Notes under the pieces: model-generated
Database searches by the model: none
What the model was told of the DNA's origin: nothing
What the model saw: only the letters and a program-made list of their open reading frames with translations
Shown: positions 25,231 to 33,752 of the stretch, piece after piece
Layout of the letters: each line of letters begins with the position of its first letter
Numbering within the stretch: position 1 is the stretch's first letter
Program-made: the position numbers and the translations under genes
Assembly (NCBI GenBank): GCA_905193155.1
Contig: CAJJNQ010000011.1
Coordinates: 1 to 64,000 of the forward strand
Origin: an uncultured Christensenella sp.
GTDB taxonomy: Bacteria > Bacillota > Clostridia > Christensenellales > UBA1750
Length of the DNA stretch: 64,000 bases
Direction: 5' to 3'

Positions 25231-26334
25231 ATGAAGTTCATTTGCCAGAAAGACGACCTGATGCAGGGTCTTTCCCTTGCCGCAAAGGCGAGCGCCGCGC
25301 GTTCCCCGCAGGCGGTGCTGGAATGCGTCTCCATCACGGCGGACGCTGCCGGCGTTCATCTGATGTGCACCGATCTGCAAATGGGCATCGAGACCAGCGT
25401 CTCGGCCACCATTGCTGAAGAGGGCCGTGTGCTGCTCAATGCCCGACTGCTGACCGAAATCGTGCGCAAGCTGCCGGAGGGCGAAGTGACCCTCTCGGTC
25501 AGCGAGACCAACCGCGCCTCGATCATCGCCTCCGGCTCCAAGACCACCTTGCAGGGCATGTCCGCACAGGACTTCCCGGAGCTGCCGCAGGTGGACGACG
25601 ATCAGCCCATCATTGTCAAGCAGAATCTGCTGCGCGACATGATCCGCCAGACCGGCTTTGCCATTGCCGTGGAGGACGCTCGTCCGATTCTGACCGGCAT
25701 TCTGATGGAAATCAGCGGCGACGTGCTGACCCTCGTGGCGCTGGACGGCTTCCGCCTGGCCCGCCGCATGGGCAAGCTGGAAGAGAGCTGCGGCAACCTC
25801 TCGGCCGTGGTTTCCGGCAAATATTTCATTGAAACGGGCAAAATACTGGGCGATGAGGAAACGCCTGTGACGATGCACCTTTCCAAGACGCATCTGAAGC
25901 TGGACCTTGGCGCTTCGACCATCATCATCCGTCTGCTTGAGGGCGATTATATCAAGTACCGCCAGCTGCTGCCGCCCAGCTACGCTATTTCGGTGCGGCT
26001 GGATCGCGATCAGCTCTCCGACTGCATCGACCGCGCGTCGCTGATGGCGCGCGAGGGCAAGAGCAACCTGCTCAAGTTCTCGATCCGTCAGGACAAGCTG
26101 GCCATCACCTCCAATTCGGAGATGGGCGACGTTTACGAAGAGATGGATGTGCAGACCACCGGCAAGGATATCGACATCGCTTTCAACGTCCGCTATATCA
26201 GCGAGGCGGTGCGCTCCATTGACGAGACACAGTTCCTGCTGAACCTCAATTCCAACATCTCCCCCTGCGTGCTGGTGCCCACCGAGGGCGAGGATTTCCT
26301 CTATCTGGTGCTGCCCGTGCGCACGGCAATCTAA
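25231..26334 (+). CDS. dnaN: DNA polymerase III sliding clamp, beta subunit
   Basis: A 367-residue ring clamp that tethers polymerase to DNA. The three repeated clamp folds are apparent: MKFICQKDDLMQGLSLAAKA at the start, RPILTGILMEISGD-LTLVALDGFRLA in the middle and a C-terminal LVLPVRTAI close to the consensus LxLPxR. AAGGGAGGG precedes the ATG. It follows dnaA by 85 bases and has its own terminator, so recF is partly separated. Confidence 0.96.
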   Translation: MKFICQKDDLMQGLSLAAKASAARSPQAVLECVSITADAAGVHLMCTDLQMGIETSVSATIAEEGRVLLNARLLTEIVRKLPEGEVTLSVSETNRASIIASGSKTTLQGMSAQDFPELPQVDDDQPIIVKQNLLRDMIRQTGFAIAVEDARPILTGILMEISGDVLTLVALDGFRLARRMGKLEESCGNLSAVVSGKYFIETGKILGDEETPVTMHLSKTHLKLDLGASTIIIRLLEGDYIKYRQLLPPSYAISVRLDRDQLSDCIDRASLMAREGKSNLLKFSIRQDKLAITSNSEMGDVYEEMDVQTTGKDIDIAFNVRYISEAVRSIDETQFLLNLNSNISPCVLVPTEGEDFLYLVLPVRTAI

Positions 26335-26351
26335 AACCTTTTCTTCCGCAC

Positions 26352-26385
26352 AAAAAGGGGCGTTTTTTGCCGCCCCTTTTTCCTT
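26352..26385 (+). terminator. Terminator after dnaN
   Basis: An A5G4CG arm (26352-26362) pairs with CGC4T5 (26371-26381) and is followed by more T. recF begins 30 bases later and must rely on readthrough or a promoter nearby. Confidence 0.75.
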
Positions 26386-26413
26386 TATCACGACCTTTTT
26401 TGAGGAGCTGTCC

Positions 26414-27496
26414 ATGCAGGTCAAAAAGCTTTCTCTCGACCATTTCCGCAATTACGAAAGCTGCGTTTTCGAGCCGGGTCCGGGCATCAATCTGATTGTG
26501 GGCGAAAACGCGCAGGGCAAGACCAATTTACTTGAGGCGATTTTTTACTGCTGTTTCGGCCGGTCGCACCGCACCAGCCGCGACAAAGAGATGATCGCCT
26601 ACGATGCGCCGCAGGCCCTCATTCGCCTGGAGAGCGTGCGCACCGACACACTGCACGAGCTTTCCGTGCGCTTATCGCAGGCCGAAGGCCGCCGCATCAA
26701 GGCGGACGGCTTGCCGCTGACGCGCATCGGGGAGCTGATGGGACTGCTCAACTGCGTGCTGTTTGCGCCGGAGCACCTTTCCATCGTCAAGGACGGCCCG
26801 GCGGAGCGGCGGCGCTTTTTGGACATGGAGCTTTCGCAGACCTACCCCTCCTATTTCTTTCTCTTGCAGCAATACATGCGCGCGCTGCGACAGCGCAACA
26901 CGCTGCTGCGCAGCCTGCGCGAGCAACCGGAGTTGATCGGCACGCTGCCGGTGTGGAACGAACAGCTGGCGTCGCTGGGCTGGAAGCTGATGGGGTATCG
27001 CGAGAGCTTCTGCGCGCGTCTTTCGGAGCTGGCCGGGCAGAACCATGCGGAGATCAGCGGCGGGCGGGAGCGCTTGAAGGTGCAGTACCGTCCGGACTGC
27101 GGAAAGGCAAACGACGAAGCGTCGCTGCTGCATTTGCTGGAAGAATCCCAAAAAGAGGATATGCGCCGCATGACGACGCTGCGCGGCGTGCACCGCGACG
27201 AAATGGAGCTGACGCTCGATGGCCGTGAGATCCGCGCTTTCGGCTCTCAGGGGCAGCAGCGCACCGCAGCGCTGGCCGTCAAATTGTCGGAACTGGATTT
27301 GATCCGGTCTGAAACCGGCGAATGGCCCATCTTGATGCTGGACGACGTTATGAGCGAGTTGGACGACCGGCGGCAGCAGTATCTGCTGGAACGCATCCTG
27401 CCGGTACAGACACTGGTGACGACCACGGCCCACAGCGCCAGCTGGCCCAGCGCGCAGCGCTTTTCCATTTCCGGCGGAAGCATCGAATTGTGCTGA
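26414..27496 (+). CDS. recF: DNA replication and repair protein RecF
   Basis: A 360-residue SMC-like ATPase that helps load RecA at gaps. Walker A is GENAQGKTNLLEA (about residues 30-42), the ABC-type signature FGSQGQQRTAALAVK is near residue 280, and Walker B is ILMLDDVMSELD (about 306-317). It follows dnaN directly; the small S4-domain gene commonly found between them is missing, and remB-gyrB-gyrA do not follow it here. Confidence 0.95.
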   Translation: MQVKKLSLDHFRNYESCVFEPGPGINLIVGENAQGKTNLLEAIFYCCFGRSHRTSRDKEMIAYDAPQALIRLESVRTDTLHELSVRLSQAEGRRIKADGLPLTRIGELMGLLNCVLFAPEHLSIVKDGPAERRRFLDMELSQTYPSYFFLLQQYMRALRQRNTLLRSLREQPELIGTLPVWNEQLASLGWKLMGYRESFCARLSELAGQNHAEISGGRERLKVQYRPDCGKANDEASLLHLLEESQKEDMRRMTTLRGVHRDEMELTLDGREIRAFGSQGQQRTAALAVKLSELDLIRSETGEWPILMLDDVMSELDDRRQQYLLERILPVQTLVTTTAHSASWPSAQRFSISGGSIELC

Positions 27497-27602
27497 AAAA
27501 GAGCTGTTTTGCAGTTCATCCTTCAGCGGCGGTCAAAATTTCTTCATCATTTGTTTTGGCTTCTTTAACGGTCTTTTTATGCTTTCTTCATTGTAAAAAA
27601 GG

Positions 27603-27668
27603 GGAATTCTGTGTATCCTTTTAAGCGTAGAAACCCATTGGGGTTCTGCAAAGGAAACACAGAATTCC
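27603..27668. repeat. Long nested inverted repeat downstream of recF
   Basis: Outer arms 27603-27621 and 27650-27668 pair over 19 positions with one mismatch, and an inner stem forms around 27629-27647, giving a long branched or extended hairpin. A T-rich stretch follows, so it may end the recF transcript. No coding sense is evident. The stretch 27497-27900 otherwise holds no gene I can support. Confidence 0.6.
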
Positions 27669-27844
27669 TTCTTATTGTCAGGCAGCGCCCGGGCGTGCTT
27701 CTTCAGCGGGTTGCGCGCATCGGAAAAAATAACCTTGCTTATTCTCTCCTCCTTAGAGAAACGGTTTTGAGCGGCTGCGACAGTTTTGCATATTCTCCCT
27801 CTCAGCATCGGCAGGTGAAATTCTTCATCTGCACAAAAATAATG

Positions 27845-27878
27845 GGCTGCGTCCTCATCATCGGGCGCAGCCTTTTTT
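27845..27878 (+). terminator. Intrinsic terminator in the recF-distal spacer
   Basis: GGCTGCG (27845-27851) pairs with CGCAGCC (27866-27872), followed by six T. It would stop + strand transcripts entering the DnaA-box region, protecting the presumed origin from readthrough. Confidence 0.7.
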
Positions 27879-27949
27879 GCGTTCTCTCCCTCTCGAAAAT
27901 CCATCTGACAGATTGTAGGTTGAAGAAAGAATGGGATGGAAGGTGGTGG

Positions 27950-28409
27950 TAGAAATAAGAAAACTAGTCGTAGTAGAAGTAGAGATGTGGATCGTGTGGA
28001 AAACCTCATTTTGTCGCGCAATGCAGGGAAAAACGGCCGGGAAAGAAATGTGGAGGACAGGGATTGGCCGTCCACAGAACAGGAGGGTTTTCCACGGCGG
28101 GAAGGTCAAGACGCCTTCACGGGACGCTTCTCCTGTGGATTATATTTTGACCGGACGCGATAAAATCCTCTCAAAAAGGCAAAATCACATCGAAATGAAT
28201 AAATATACACTCTATACAGATGCATGCAGTTCTATACAGGGAAAATGATCCACAGATTCCACTGCCTGTGGATGTTTTTCAACAGGAGTTTTCCACAAAG
28301 CGTGGACAAGCGGAAACGTCGCGGTTCAGGGAAGAAATTCGACGGGACAAAAAGTCGGCGCGAAGAAAAGTGCGAAGTTATCCCCAAACTGTGCAGCAAT
28401 TGTGGATAA
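27950..28409. other. oriC: Second DnaA-box cluster with a DnaA-trio-like tract (oriC part 2)
   Basis: A run of in-phase trinucleotides from 27950 to 27982, ending TAG-TAG-AAG-TAG, abuts a DnaA-like box at 27986-27994 and a second at 27995-28003. Further boxes or near-boxes lie at 28134-28142, 28246-28254, 28267-28275, 28289-28297 and 28378-28386, and a perfect one at 28401-28409. An AT-rich segment covers about 28141-28245. Trio repeats next to DnaA boxes are the established unwinding signature of B. subtilis oriC. No protein-coding gene is supported between 27497 and 28690. Confidence 0.65.
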
Positions 28410-28615
28410 CTCAAACTGTGCGCTGCTCGATTTGGAGCAAACGGTTTTATGCAGCGCCGGAAGAAGGAAAGCGCAGAAGGGAATGTGCTGGATTGATGAA
28501 AATGCGATGCCTTGACGACTCTTTAGGAAAATAGACGCAGATCCCGCCGTGCGCCCTGCTTTTTCTGTAAAAGCTCCGCAACTTTTCCCTCTTTTCGGAT
28601 TTTGAAATTGGGTGT

Positions 28616-28621
28616 ATAATG
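28616..28621 (+). promoter_or_regulatory. -10 element for the GH130 genes
   Basis: A perfect TATAAT 70 bases before the first GH130 gene. No convincing -35 hexamer is present at 16-18 bases, so an activator may be needed. Confidence 0.4.
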
Positions 28622-28690
28622 ATCTTGTCTGAGAGCTGTCTGCCGAAAATGTGGCCGGTTGACATATCACAGGAACAGGAGGGTTTGTCT

Positions 28691-29710
28691 ATGACGAAAA
28701 TACTGACCGGAACCCCGTTGCCCAACATTCCCTGGGAGGAAAAGCCCGCCTCGGCGATCAATTCCCCCGTCTGGCGTTACAGCGGCAACCCCGTGATCGA
28801 TCGCAATCCCGTCAAGGGCGTCACCCGCATCTTCAACAGCGCTGTCGCGCCGTATGAGGACGGCTTTGTCGCAGTGCTGCGCGGCGAACAGGTGAACGGC
28901 ATTCCCCACATCTACATGGGCTATTCTAAGGACGCGATCCATTGGACCATTGACGAAAATCGCATTCCCTTTGTCGATGAAGAGGGCAAGCCCTTCATGC
29001 CCGGCTATGCCTACGATCCCCGCCTGGTCAAGGTGGAGGATACCTACTATATCATGTGGTGCACCGATTTTTACGGCGCAGCCATCGGCCTGGCGAAGAC
29101 TCAGGACTTTAAGACCTTTGTCCGGATGGAGAACCCCTTCATTCCCTTCAACCGCAACGCGGTGCTCTTCCCCCGCAAGGTCAACGGCAAGTACCTGATG
29201 CTCTCCCGCCCCTCCGACAGCGGCCATACGCCCTTTGGCGATATCTTCCTGTCCGAGTCGCCGGATATGGTCTATTGGGGCCGTCATCGTCATGTGATGA
29301 GCCGCGGCAGCGAGTGGTGGCAGTCGCTCAAGGTTGGCGGCGGCGCGGCGCCCATCGAGACCGATGAGGGTTGGCTGCTGTTCTATCACGGCGTTTCCGG
29401 CACTTGCAACGGCTATGTCTACTCCATCGGCGGTGCGATTCTGGATATCGACCAGCCGTCCATCGTCAAGTACCGCTGCGAGAACTTCCTGCTCACGCCT
29501 GAAATGCCCTATGAAGAGCGCGGCTTCGTGCCCAACGTCTGCTTCCCCTGCGCGACGCTTCAGGATACCGATACCGGCCGCATCGCCATCTACTACGGCG
29601 CGGCGGATTCCGTCGTCGGCCTGGCCTTTACCGAGGTCAACGAGGTGGTTTCCTATATCAAGGAGCACAGCAAAGTTTCTTCTACCGATACTGAAATCGG
29701 CATCAAATAA
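28691..29710 (+). CDS. GH130 mannoside phosphorylase, GH130_2-like
   Basis: A 339-residue five-bladed beta-propeller enzyme of glycoside hydrolase family 130, which phosphorolyses beta-1,4-mannosides to mannose-1-phosphate. The catalytic-acid region is YDPRLVKVEDTYYIMWCTDF (Asp near residue 106), with phosphate-binding residues expected in NRNAVLFPRKVNGKYLMLSRPSD and the later GVSGTCNGY. Its similarity in length and pattern to beta-1,4-mannooligosaccharide phosphorylase suggests subfamily 2. ATG at 28691 follows AGGAGGG. It is the first of two GH130 genes, 25 bases apart. There is no signal peptide, so it acts on imported oligosaccharides. Confidence 0.82.
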   Translation: MTKILTGTPLPNIPWEEKPASAINSPVWRYSGNPVIDRNPVKGVTRIFNSAVAPYEDGFVAVLRGEQVNGIPHIYMGYSKDAIHWTIDENRIPFVDEEGKPFMPGYAYDPRLVKVEDTYYIMWCTDFYGAAIGLAKTQDFKTFVRMENPFIPFNRNAVLFPRKVNGKYLMLSRPSDSGHTPFGDIFLSESPDMVYWGRHRHVMSRGSEWWQSLKVGGGAAPIETDEGWLLFYHGVSGTCNGYVYSIGGAILDIDQPSIVKYRCENFLLTPEMPYEERGFVPNVCFPCATLQDTDTGRIAIYYGAADSVVGLAFTEVNEVVSYIKEHSKVSSTDTEIGIK

Positions 29711-29735
29711 AAAAGACCGGAGGTAAGAACAGATT

Positions 29736-30908
29736 ATGCTGCATCCCAATTACTACATCGAAAAGGCAAAGGTGGATAAGCTGGTCTCCCGCAAGAATGT
29801 CGTCTCCGACATCTATAACGGCATCTACGAGCGCTACGAATATCCCGTGCTCACCCGCGAGTTCGCGCCGGTGCACTGGAGATATGACCTCAATCCCGAA
29901 ACCAATCCCTATTTCATGGAGCGCCTGGGCATCAACGCCACCCTCAACAGCGGCGCGATCTACTTGAACGGCAAGTTCTACCTCGTTGTCCGCGTCGAGG
30001 GCAACGACCGCAAGTCCTTCTTCGCCGTTGCGGAGTCCGATACCGGCATCGACGGCTTCCACTTCTGGGATTATCCCGTGGTGCTGCCCGATACCTGCCC
30101 GGAGGAAACCAACGTCTACGATATGCGCTTGACCCAGCATGAGGACGGCTGGATCTACGGCGTGTTCTGCTCCGAGAGCAAGGACCCCAACGATCCCGAT
30201 CTGTCCGCGGCGGTCGCGGCGGCGGGCATCGTGCGCACCAAGGACTTAAAGACCTGGGAGCGCCTGCCCAACCTGACCACTCTGCGCTCGCCCCAGCAGC
30301 GCAACGTGGTACTGCATCCCGAATTCGTGGACGGCAAGTATGCCTTCTATACCCGCCCCATGGACGGCTTCATCGAGACCGGTTCCGGTTCCGGCATCGG
30401 CTTCGGCCTGTGCGAGGACATCACCCATCCCGTCATCGACGAGGAAAAGATGACCTCCATCCGCCGCTACCACACCATCACCGAGGCCAAGAACGGCGCG
30501 GGCTGCGTGCCGATCAAGACCGACCGCGGATGGATCCACATCGCGCACGGCGTCCGCAACTGCGCTTCCGGACTGCGCTATGTGCTGTATGTGTTTGCGA
30601 CCGACCTGAAGGATCCTTCCAAGGTCATCGCGGAGCCCTCCGGCGTGTTCCTCGTCCCGCGCCAGGAGGAGCGCGTCGGCGACGTGTCCAACGTTGTCTT
30701 CGCCAACGGCGCCTGCGTGGTGGGTGATAAGGTCTACATCTACTACGCCTCCTCCGATACCCGCATGCACGTGGCCACCACGACCATCGATCGCCTGGTG
30801 GACTACACCTTCAATACGCCCCAGGATCCCCATCGCAGCCCCGACTGCGTCAAGCAGCGCTGCGAGCTCATCAGCAAGAACCTCGAGTTCCTCAAGAACG
30901 AGCAGTAA
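29736..30908 (+). CDS. GH130 phosphorylase, probably 4-O-beta-D-mannosyl-D-glucose phosphorylase
   Basis: A 390-residue cytosolic GH130 enzyme. Length and segments such as ERLGINATLNSGAIYLNGKFYLVVRVEG, NVYDMRLTQHEDGWIYGVFCSES (catalytic Asp region) and RNVVLHPEFVDGKYAFYTRP resemble subfamily 1, which converts mannosyl-glucose plus phosphate to mannose-1-phosphate and glucose. Together with the upstream enzyme it forms the phosphorolytic mannan pathway; the partner cellobiose 2-epimerase and a transporter are not in the window. A strong terminator follows. Confidence 0.85.
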   Translation: MLHPNYYIEKAKVDKLVSRKNVVSDIYNGIYERYEYPVLTREFAPVHWRYDLNPETNPYFMERLGINATLNSGAIYLNGKFYLVVRVEGNDRKSFFAVAESDTGIDGFHFWDYPVVLPDTCPEETNVYDMRLTQHEDGWIYGVFCSESKDPNDPDLSAAVAAAGIVRTKDLKTWERLPNLTTLRSPQQRNVVLHPEFVDGKYAFYTRPMDGFIETGSGSGIGFGLCEDITHPVIDEEKMTSIRRYHTITEAKNGAGCVPIKTDRGWIHIAHGVRNCASGLRYVLYVFATDLKDPSKVIAEPSGVFLVPRQEERVGDVSNVVFANGACVVGDKVYIYYASSDTRMHVATTTIDRLVDYTFNTPQDPHRSPDCVKQRCELISKNLEFLKNEQ

Positions 30909-30922
30909 GCTTTATAAAGCGC

Positions 30923-30958
30923 AGCAGGAGCGCGGACGAAAAAGCCCGCGCTCCTGCT
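30923..30958 (+). terminator. Terminator after the GH130 pair
   Basis: Perfect 13-bp stem (30923-30935 with 30946-30958) followed by T-rich sequence. Confidence 0.85.
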
Positions 30959-31050
30959 TTGTCTTTGTCCGGATCACAATCCGGCTGCTTTCCTGTTCGC
31001 TCACTTTGGTTGTCATAGCAGAAAACAGACCCTGTTGCGATATGAAATAA

Positions 31051-31251
31051 ATCTTTTTATGCGCCTGGAAAAAAGAAAGCGCCTGTGCCGGGCAAATTCA
31101 GCACTTTGAAACAGAGATGCAGTGCGGGGAGTATCTGCGCTTGCTGGAGCGCAAGCATCTGCGCGTGCAGGTGATCTCCCGCAGCAAGGAGCCGGATGGC
31201 GTGACGCTGCATCTGCGCCGGGAGTACAACGGCTATTCCATAGGGGATTGA
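31051..31251 (+). pseudogene. Unidentified gene remnant
   Basis: An open stretch of 66 codons lies between an in-frame TAA at 31048-31050 and TGA at 31249-31251. It contains a coherent basic/amphipathic sequence (GEYLRLLERKHLRVQVISRS and LHLRREYNGYSIGD). The only in-frame ATG (31117) has no ribosome-binding site. It looks like the C-terminal end of a lost gene, but the family is not recognised and chance cannot be excluded. Confidence 0.3.
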
Positions 31252-31301
31252 TTATCTGGTAAACCGCGGCCTTCCTTACCGAATTCGGTGAACTGAAAAG
31301 C

Positions 31302-31345
31302 AAAGGGAGCGCGGACTGAAAGAATTTCAGTACGCGCTCCTTTTA
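31302..31345 (-). terminator. Terminator after the M20 dipeptidase
   Basis: A long imperfect stem (left arm about 31302-31321, right arm about 31325-31344) with a three-base loop. On the - strand it follows the dipeptidase stop at 31360 and ends in a T-rich run. Confidence 0.7.
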
Positions 31346-31359
31346 TGCGCAGTTTTTAA

Positions 31360-32760
31360 TTATTTGCACAGATCGCAGATGACCTGGGCGTACATCTTGA
31401 TGGTGACGAGCAGGTGCTCCTTGAGAGCAAATTCGTCCGGACCGTGCATGTTGTTGTTGGTACCCTCAAAGGCCGCGCCGAAGGAGACGCCGCCCTCCAG
31501 GCTGTGGACATAGGTGCCGCCGCCGATGGCGATGCAGTGGCCGGGCTTGCCGGTGTAGTCCTCGTAGACCTTCAGCAGCGTGCGCACCAGAGGAGAATCC
31601 TCGGAAACATAGTGCGGCGGATACATCTTGTTGTCGTCCATCGTAAAGCCGATGGAGGCGTATTTCGCGCGCATGACGTCGGTCAGGTTCTGGTCGTTGG
31701 CGCAGAGCGCGGCGCGGCAGTCTGCCACCGCGCGGGCGCTGTGTTCGTCCATCGAGAGCATATCCAGCGTGATGGTGAGCTTGCCGGAAACCGCGTCCTC
31801 CTGCGCAACGCCTGCGCCCACACCGTAGAAATCGCCGTGGGGGAAGATGCGGGAAAGGCCGCGCACCAGCTCCGCGCCGTGGCCGTGCAGCGGCAGCGCC
31901 GCCAGCAGCGTGTTCAGCGCCGTCAGCGCGTTGACGCCTTCGTAAGGCGTGGAGGCATGCGCATTGACGCCCTGCGCGTAGATCACCGCACCCTCGGCCT
32001 CGTCCACAACATCGAAGGTCGCGCGGGTCTTTTTCTCCGCGTTGGCCAGATAGGGCTTGACATCCTTAGCGGCCAGTCCCAGCACCAGCGCTTTGGCCTT
32101 TGCGGGAACAACGTTGAATTTAATGCCCGCGTCGATCCAGCCGATGCGCGGCAGCACGTCCTCCTCTGCCCATTCAGCGGAAGCGTCCGCGTGCAGACCG
32201 CCCTTTTCAATATTGATGACGGGGTAGTCCGCATCGGGCGACAGCGTCTTGGGCGGAACGGGATGGCCGGCAAAATAGTGGCGGATGTCGCTGGAGCCGC
32301 ACTCCTCGTCCGCACCCAGAATAAGCTTGCAGTTCTTGGAAAGCTCCACGCCCAGCTCGCGCACCGCACGCATCGCGTAGAATGCCGCAAGAGCCGGACC
32401 CTTGTCGTCCGCCGTGCCGCGGCCATAGACCTTTTCCTTGTCCTGACGCATGGTCAGCGGGTCATAGCTCCAGCCGTCGCCGGTGGGCACGATGTCCAGA
32501 TGCGCCAGAATCCCCAGCTCAGTCTCCTTGTCGTTGAGGTCGGCGGTAATGACATAGTTATCGTCGTTTTCGGAATCAAAGCCGTGGGATTTCAGAATGT
32601 CCTGCCCCAACGCCAGCACGTCGGCGCAGCCCTGACCGAAGGGCTTGCCCTCCAGCGCCTCGCCCTTGGCGGAATCGACGGCGATGAGTTTGCTCAAATC
32701 GTCAAAATATTCGGCCTGGTGTGCGTCTACCCAGGCGGTAATGCGCTCTTTCAGATCCAT
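31360..32760 (-). CDS. M20 family dipeptidase (PepV/Sapep-like)
   Basis: A 466-residue zinc aminopeptidase/dipeptidase. Zinc-site motifs are present: ILAHLDIVPTGDGW (His-Asp), GRGTADDKGPALAAFYAMRA (bridging Asp), LILGADEECGSSDI (Glu-Glu) and a late His in GGTYVHSLEGGVSFGA. A lid domain interrupts the catalytic domain. ATG at 32760 is preceded by AGGAAGG; a longer open frame to 33426 runs antisense across other genes and is not coding. It probably trims dipeptides in the cytosol. The gene stands alone. Confidence 0.88.
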   Translation of the reverse strand: MDLKERITAWVDAHQAEYFDDLSKLIAVDSAKGEALEGKPFGQGCADVLALGQDILKSHGFDSENDDNYVITADLNDKETELGILAHLDIVPTGDGWSYDPLTMRQDKEKVYGRGTADDKGPALAAFYAMRAVRELGVELSKNCKLILGADEECGSSDIRHYFAGHPVPPKTLSPDADYPVINIEKGGLHADASAEWAEEDVLPRIGWIDAGIKFNVVPAKAKALVLGLAAKDVKPYLANAEKKTRATFDVVDEAEGAVIYAQGVNAHASTPYEGVNALTALNTLLAALPLHGHGAELVRGLSRIFPHGDFYGVGAGVAQEDAVSGKLTITLDMLSMDEHSARAVADCRAALCANDQNLTDVMRAKYASIGFTMDDNKMYPPHYVSEDSPLVRTLLKVYEDYTGKPGHCIAIGGGTYVHSLEGGVSFGAAFEGTNNNMHGPDEFALKEHLLVTIKMYAQVICDLCK

Positions 32761-32914
32761 GTTCGTTCCTTCCTTTCCGCTCGACTGCGTATCTTTTATC
32801 CCTATTATGGAAAGGCTTTTCCTTCCTGTCAAGCGCGACCGTGTGAAAGGTTGAAAAAGGGGATCGTTCGGCTTTTGCGCGGCGCATTTGCGGGGTGCAA
32901 GGGAGTGAAAAACA

Positions 32915-32923
32915 TGGTATAAT
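32915..32923 (+). promoter_or_regulatory. Extended -10 promoter for the DUF951-lepB genes
   Basis: TGGTATAAT is a perfect extended -10 element, 40 bases before the DUF951 gene. The -35 region is weak. Confidence 0.55.
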
Positions 32924-32962
32924 AAATTGAGTTGTGATCGTTTGAGAAAGGGGAAGCGGAAT

Positions 32963-33166
32963 ATGACGACCGAGCTTGCTTTAGGGGACCTCATCCAGAC
33001 CCGAAAAAAGCACCCCTGCGGCAGCGACCGCTGGGTGATCATCCGCGTGGGTGCGGATATTAAAATCAAATGCAAGGGCTGCGGCCGCATCGTGATGCTC
33101 GAGCGCGCAGAGTTTGAAAAGAGAATGAAAAAGCACCTGGGGAAAGACACCCGGGAGGAAGACTGA
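32963..33166 (+). CDS. DUF951 domain-containing protein
   Basis: A 67-residue protein of the DUF951 family found across Firmicutes, usually near parB, ychF or translation genes. The pattern LGDLIQTRKKHPCGSDRWVIIRVGADIKIKCKGCGRIVMLER has the conserved CG...C..CGR cysteines, suggesting a small zinc-ribbon-like nucleic-acid-binding protein. The function is unknown. The final A of its TGA stop is the first base of the next ATG, so it is coupled with the signal peptidase gene. Confidence 0.82.
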   Translation: MTTELALGDLIQTRKKHPCGSDRWVIIRVGADIKIKCKGCGRIVMLERAEFEKRMKKHLGKDTREED

Positions 33167-33723
33167 TGTCCACGCGCATGGAAAGACGCTGGGAGCGCCA
33201 GACGAAAAAGCGCCGCAGCGCGCTGCGGTTTGCCGCAGAACTGCTGGCGGTGATCGTGCTGGCGGGACTGGTGCGCGCGTTTGTGTTTTCCATTACCGAA
33301 GTGGACGGCCCGTCCATGCAGGATACGCTGTATTCGGGGCAGATTGTGGCGGTGGAAAAGCTCACCTGCCGCTTGGGCGGCGTGCAGCGGGGGCAGATCG
33401 TGATCTGCCGCTATCCGTCGTCTCACGACTATTACATCAAGCGCGTCATCGCGCTGGAGGGCGATACGCTGGAGATTCGGGACGGCATGACCTATCTAAA
33501 CGGTCAGGCATTGCAGGAAGAATATGTGACGCACCCCGCGCAGGAGGACTTTGGCTCTGTCACGGTGGAGCCGGGGCATGTATTTGTGTTGGGCGACAAT
33601 AGAGCCAATTCACACGATTCCCGCACGGAAGGGACGCTGACAGAAAGCAGCATCGTCGGGCGAGCGGTCTGCGTGCTGTTTCCGTTTGACCAGATCAAAA
33701 CGCTGAACGCGCCGCAGGAATAA
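33166..33723 (+). CDS. lepB: Type I signal peptidase
   Basis: A 185-residue membrane protease that releases signal peptides. One N-terminal transmembrane helix (about residues 22-42) is followed by the catalytic Ser50 in VDGPSMQDT and Lys92 in YYIKRVIALEGD, and the closing box VLGDNRANSHDSR. This gives the Ser-Lys dyad of family S26. It is followed 29 bases later by a second copy. Confidence 0.92.
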   Translation: MSTRMERRWERQTKKRRSALRFAAELLAVIVLAGLVRAFVFSITEVDGPSMQDTLYSGQIVAVEKLTCRLGGVQRGQIVICRYPSSHDYYIKRVIALEGDTLEIRDGMTYLNGQALQEEYVTHPAQEDFGSVTVEPGHVFVLGDNRANSHDSRTEGTLTESSIVGRAVCVLFPFDQIKTLNAPQE

Positions 33724-33752
33724 AGCGCCTGCGGCCGGAAAGGAAAAGACAC

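Noticed and set aside
27533..28075. 180-codon open frame on the - strand in the recF-distal spacer
   Set aside because: It crosses the terminator, the nested inverted repeat and the trio tract, has erratic composition and no ribosome-binding site. The stretch is better explained as non-coding origin DNA.
32761..33426. N-terminal extension of the M20 dipeptidase frame
   Set aside because: The extension lies antisense to DUF951 and lepB. The ATG at 32760 has a strong ribosome-binding site and matches the family start.
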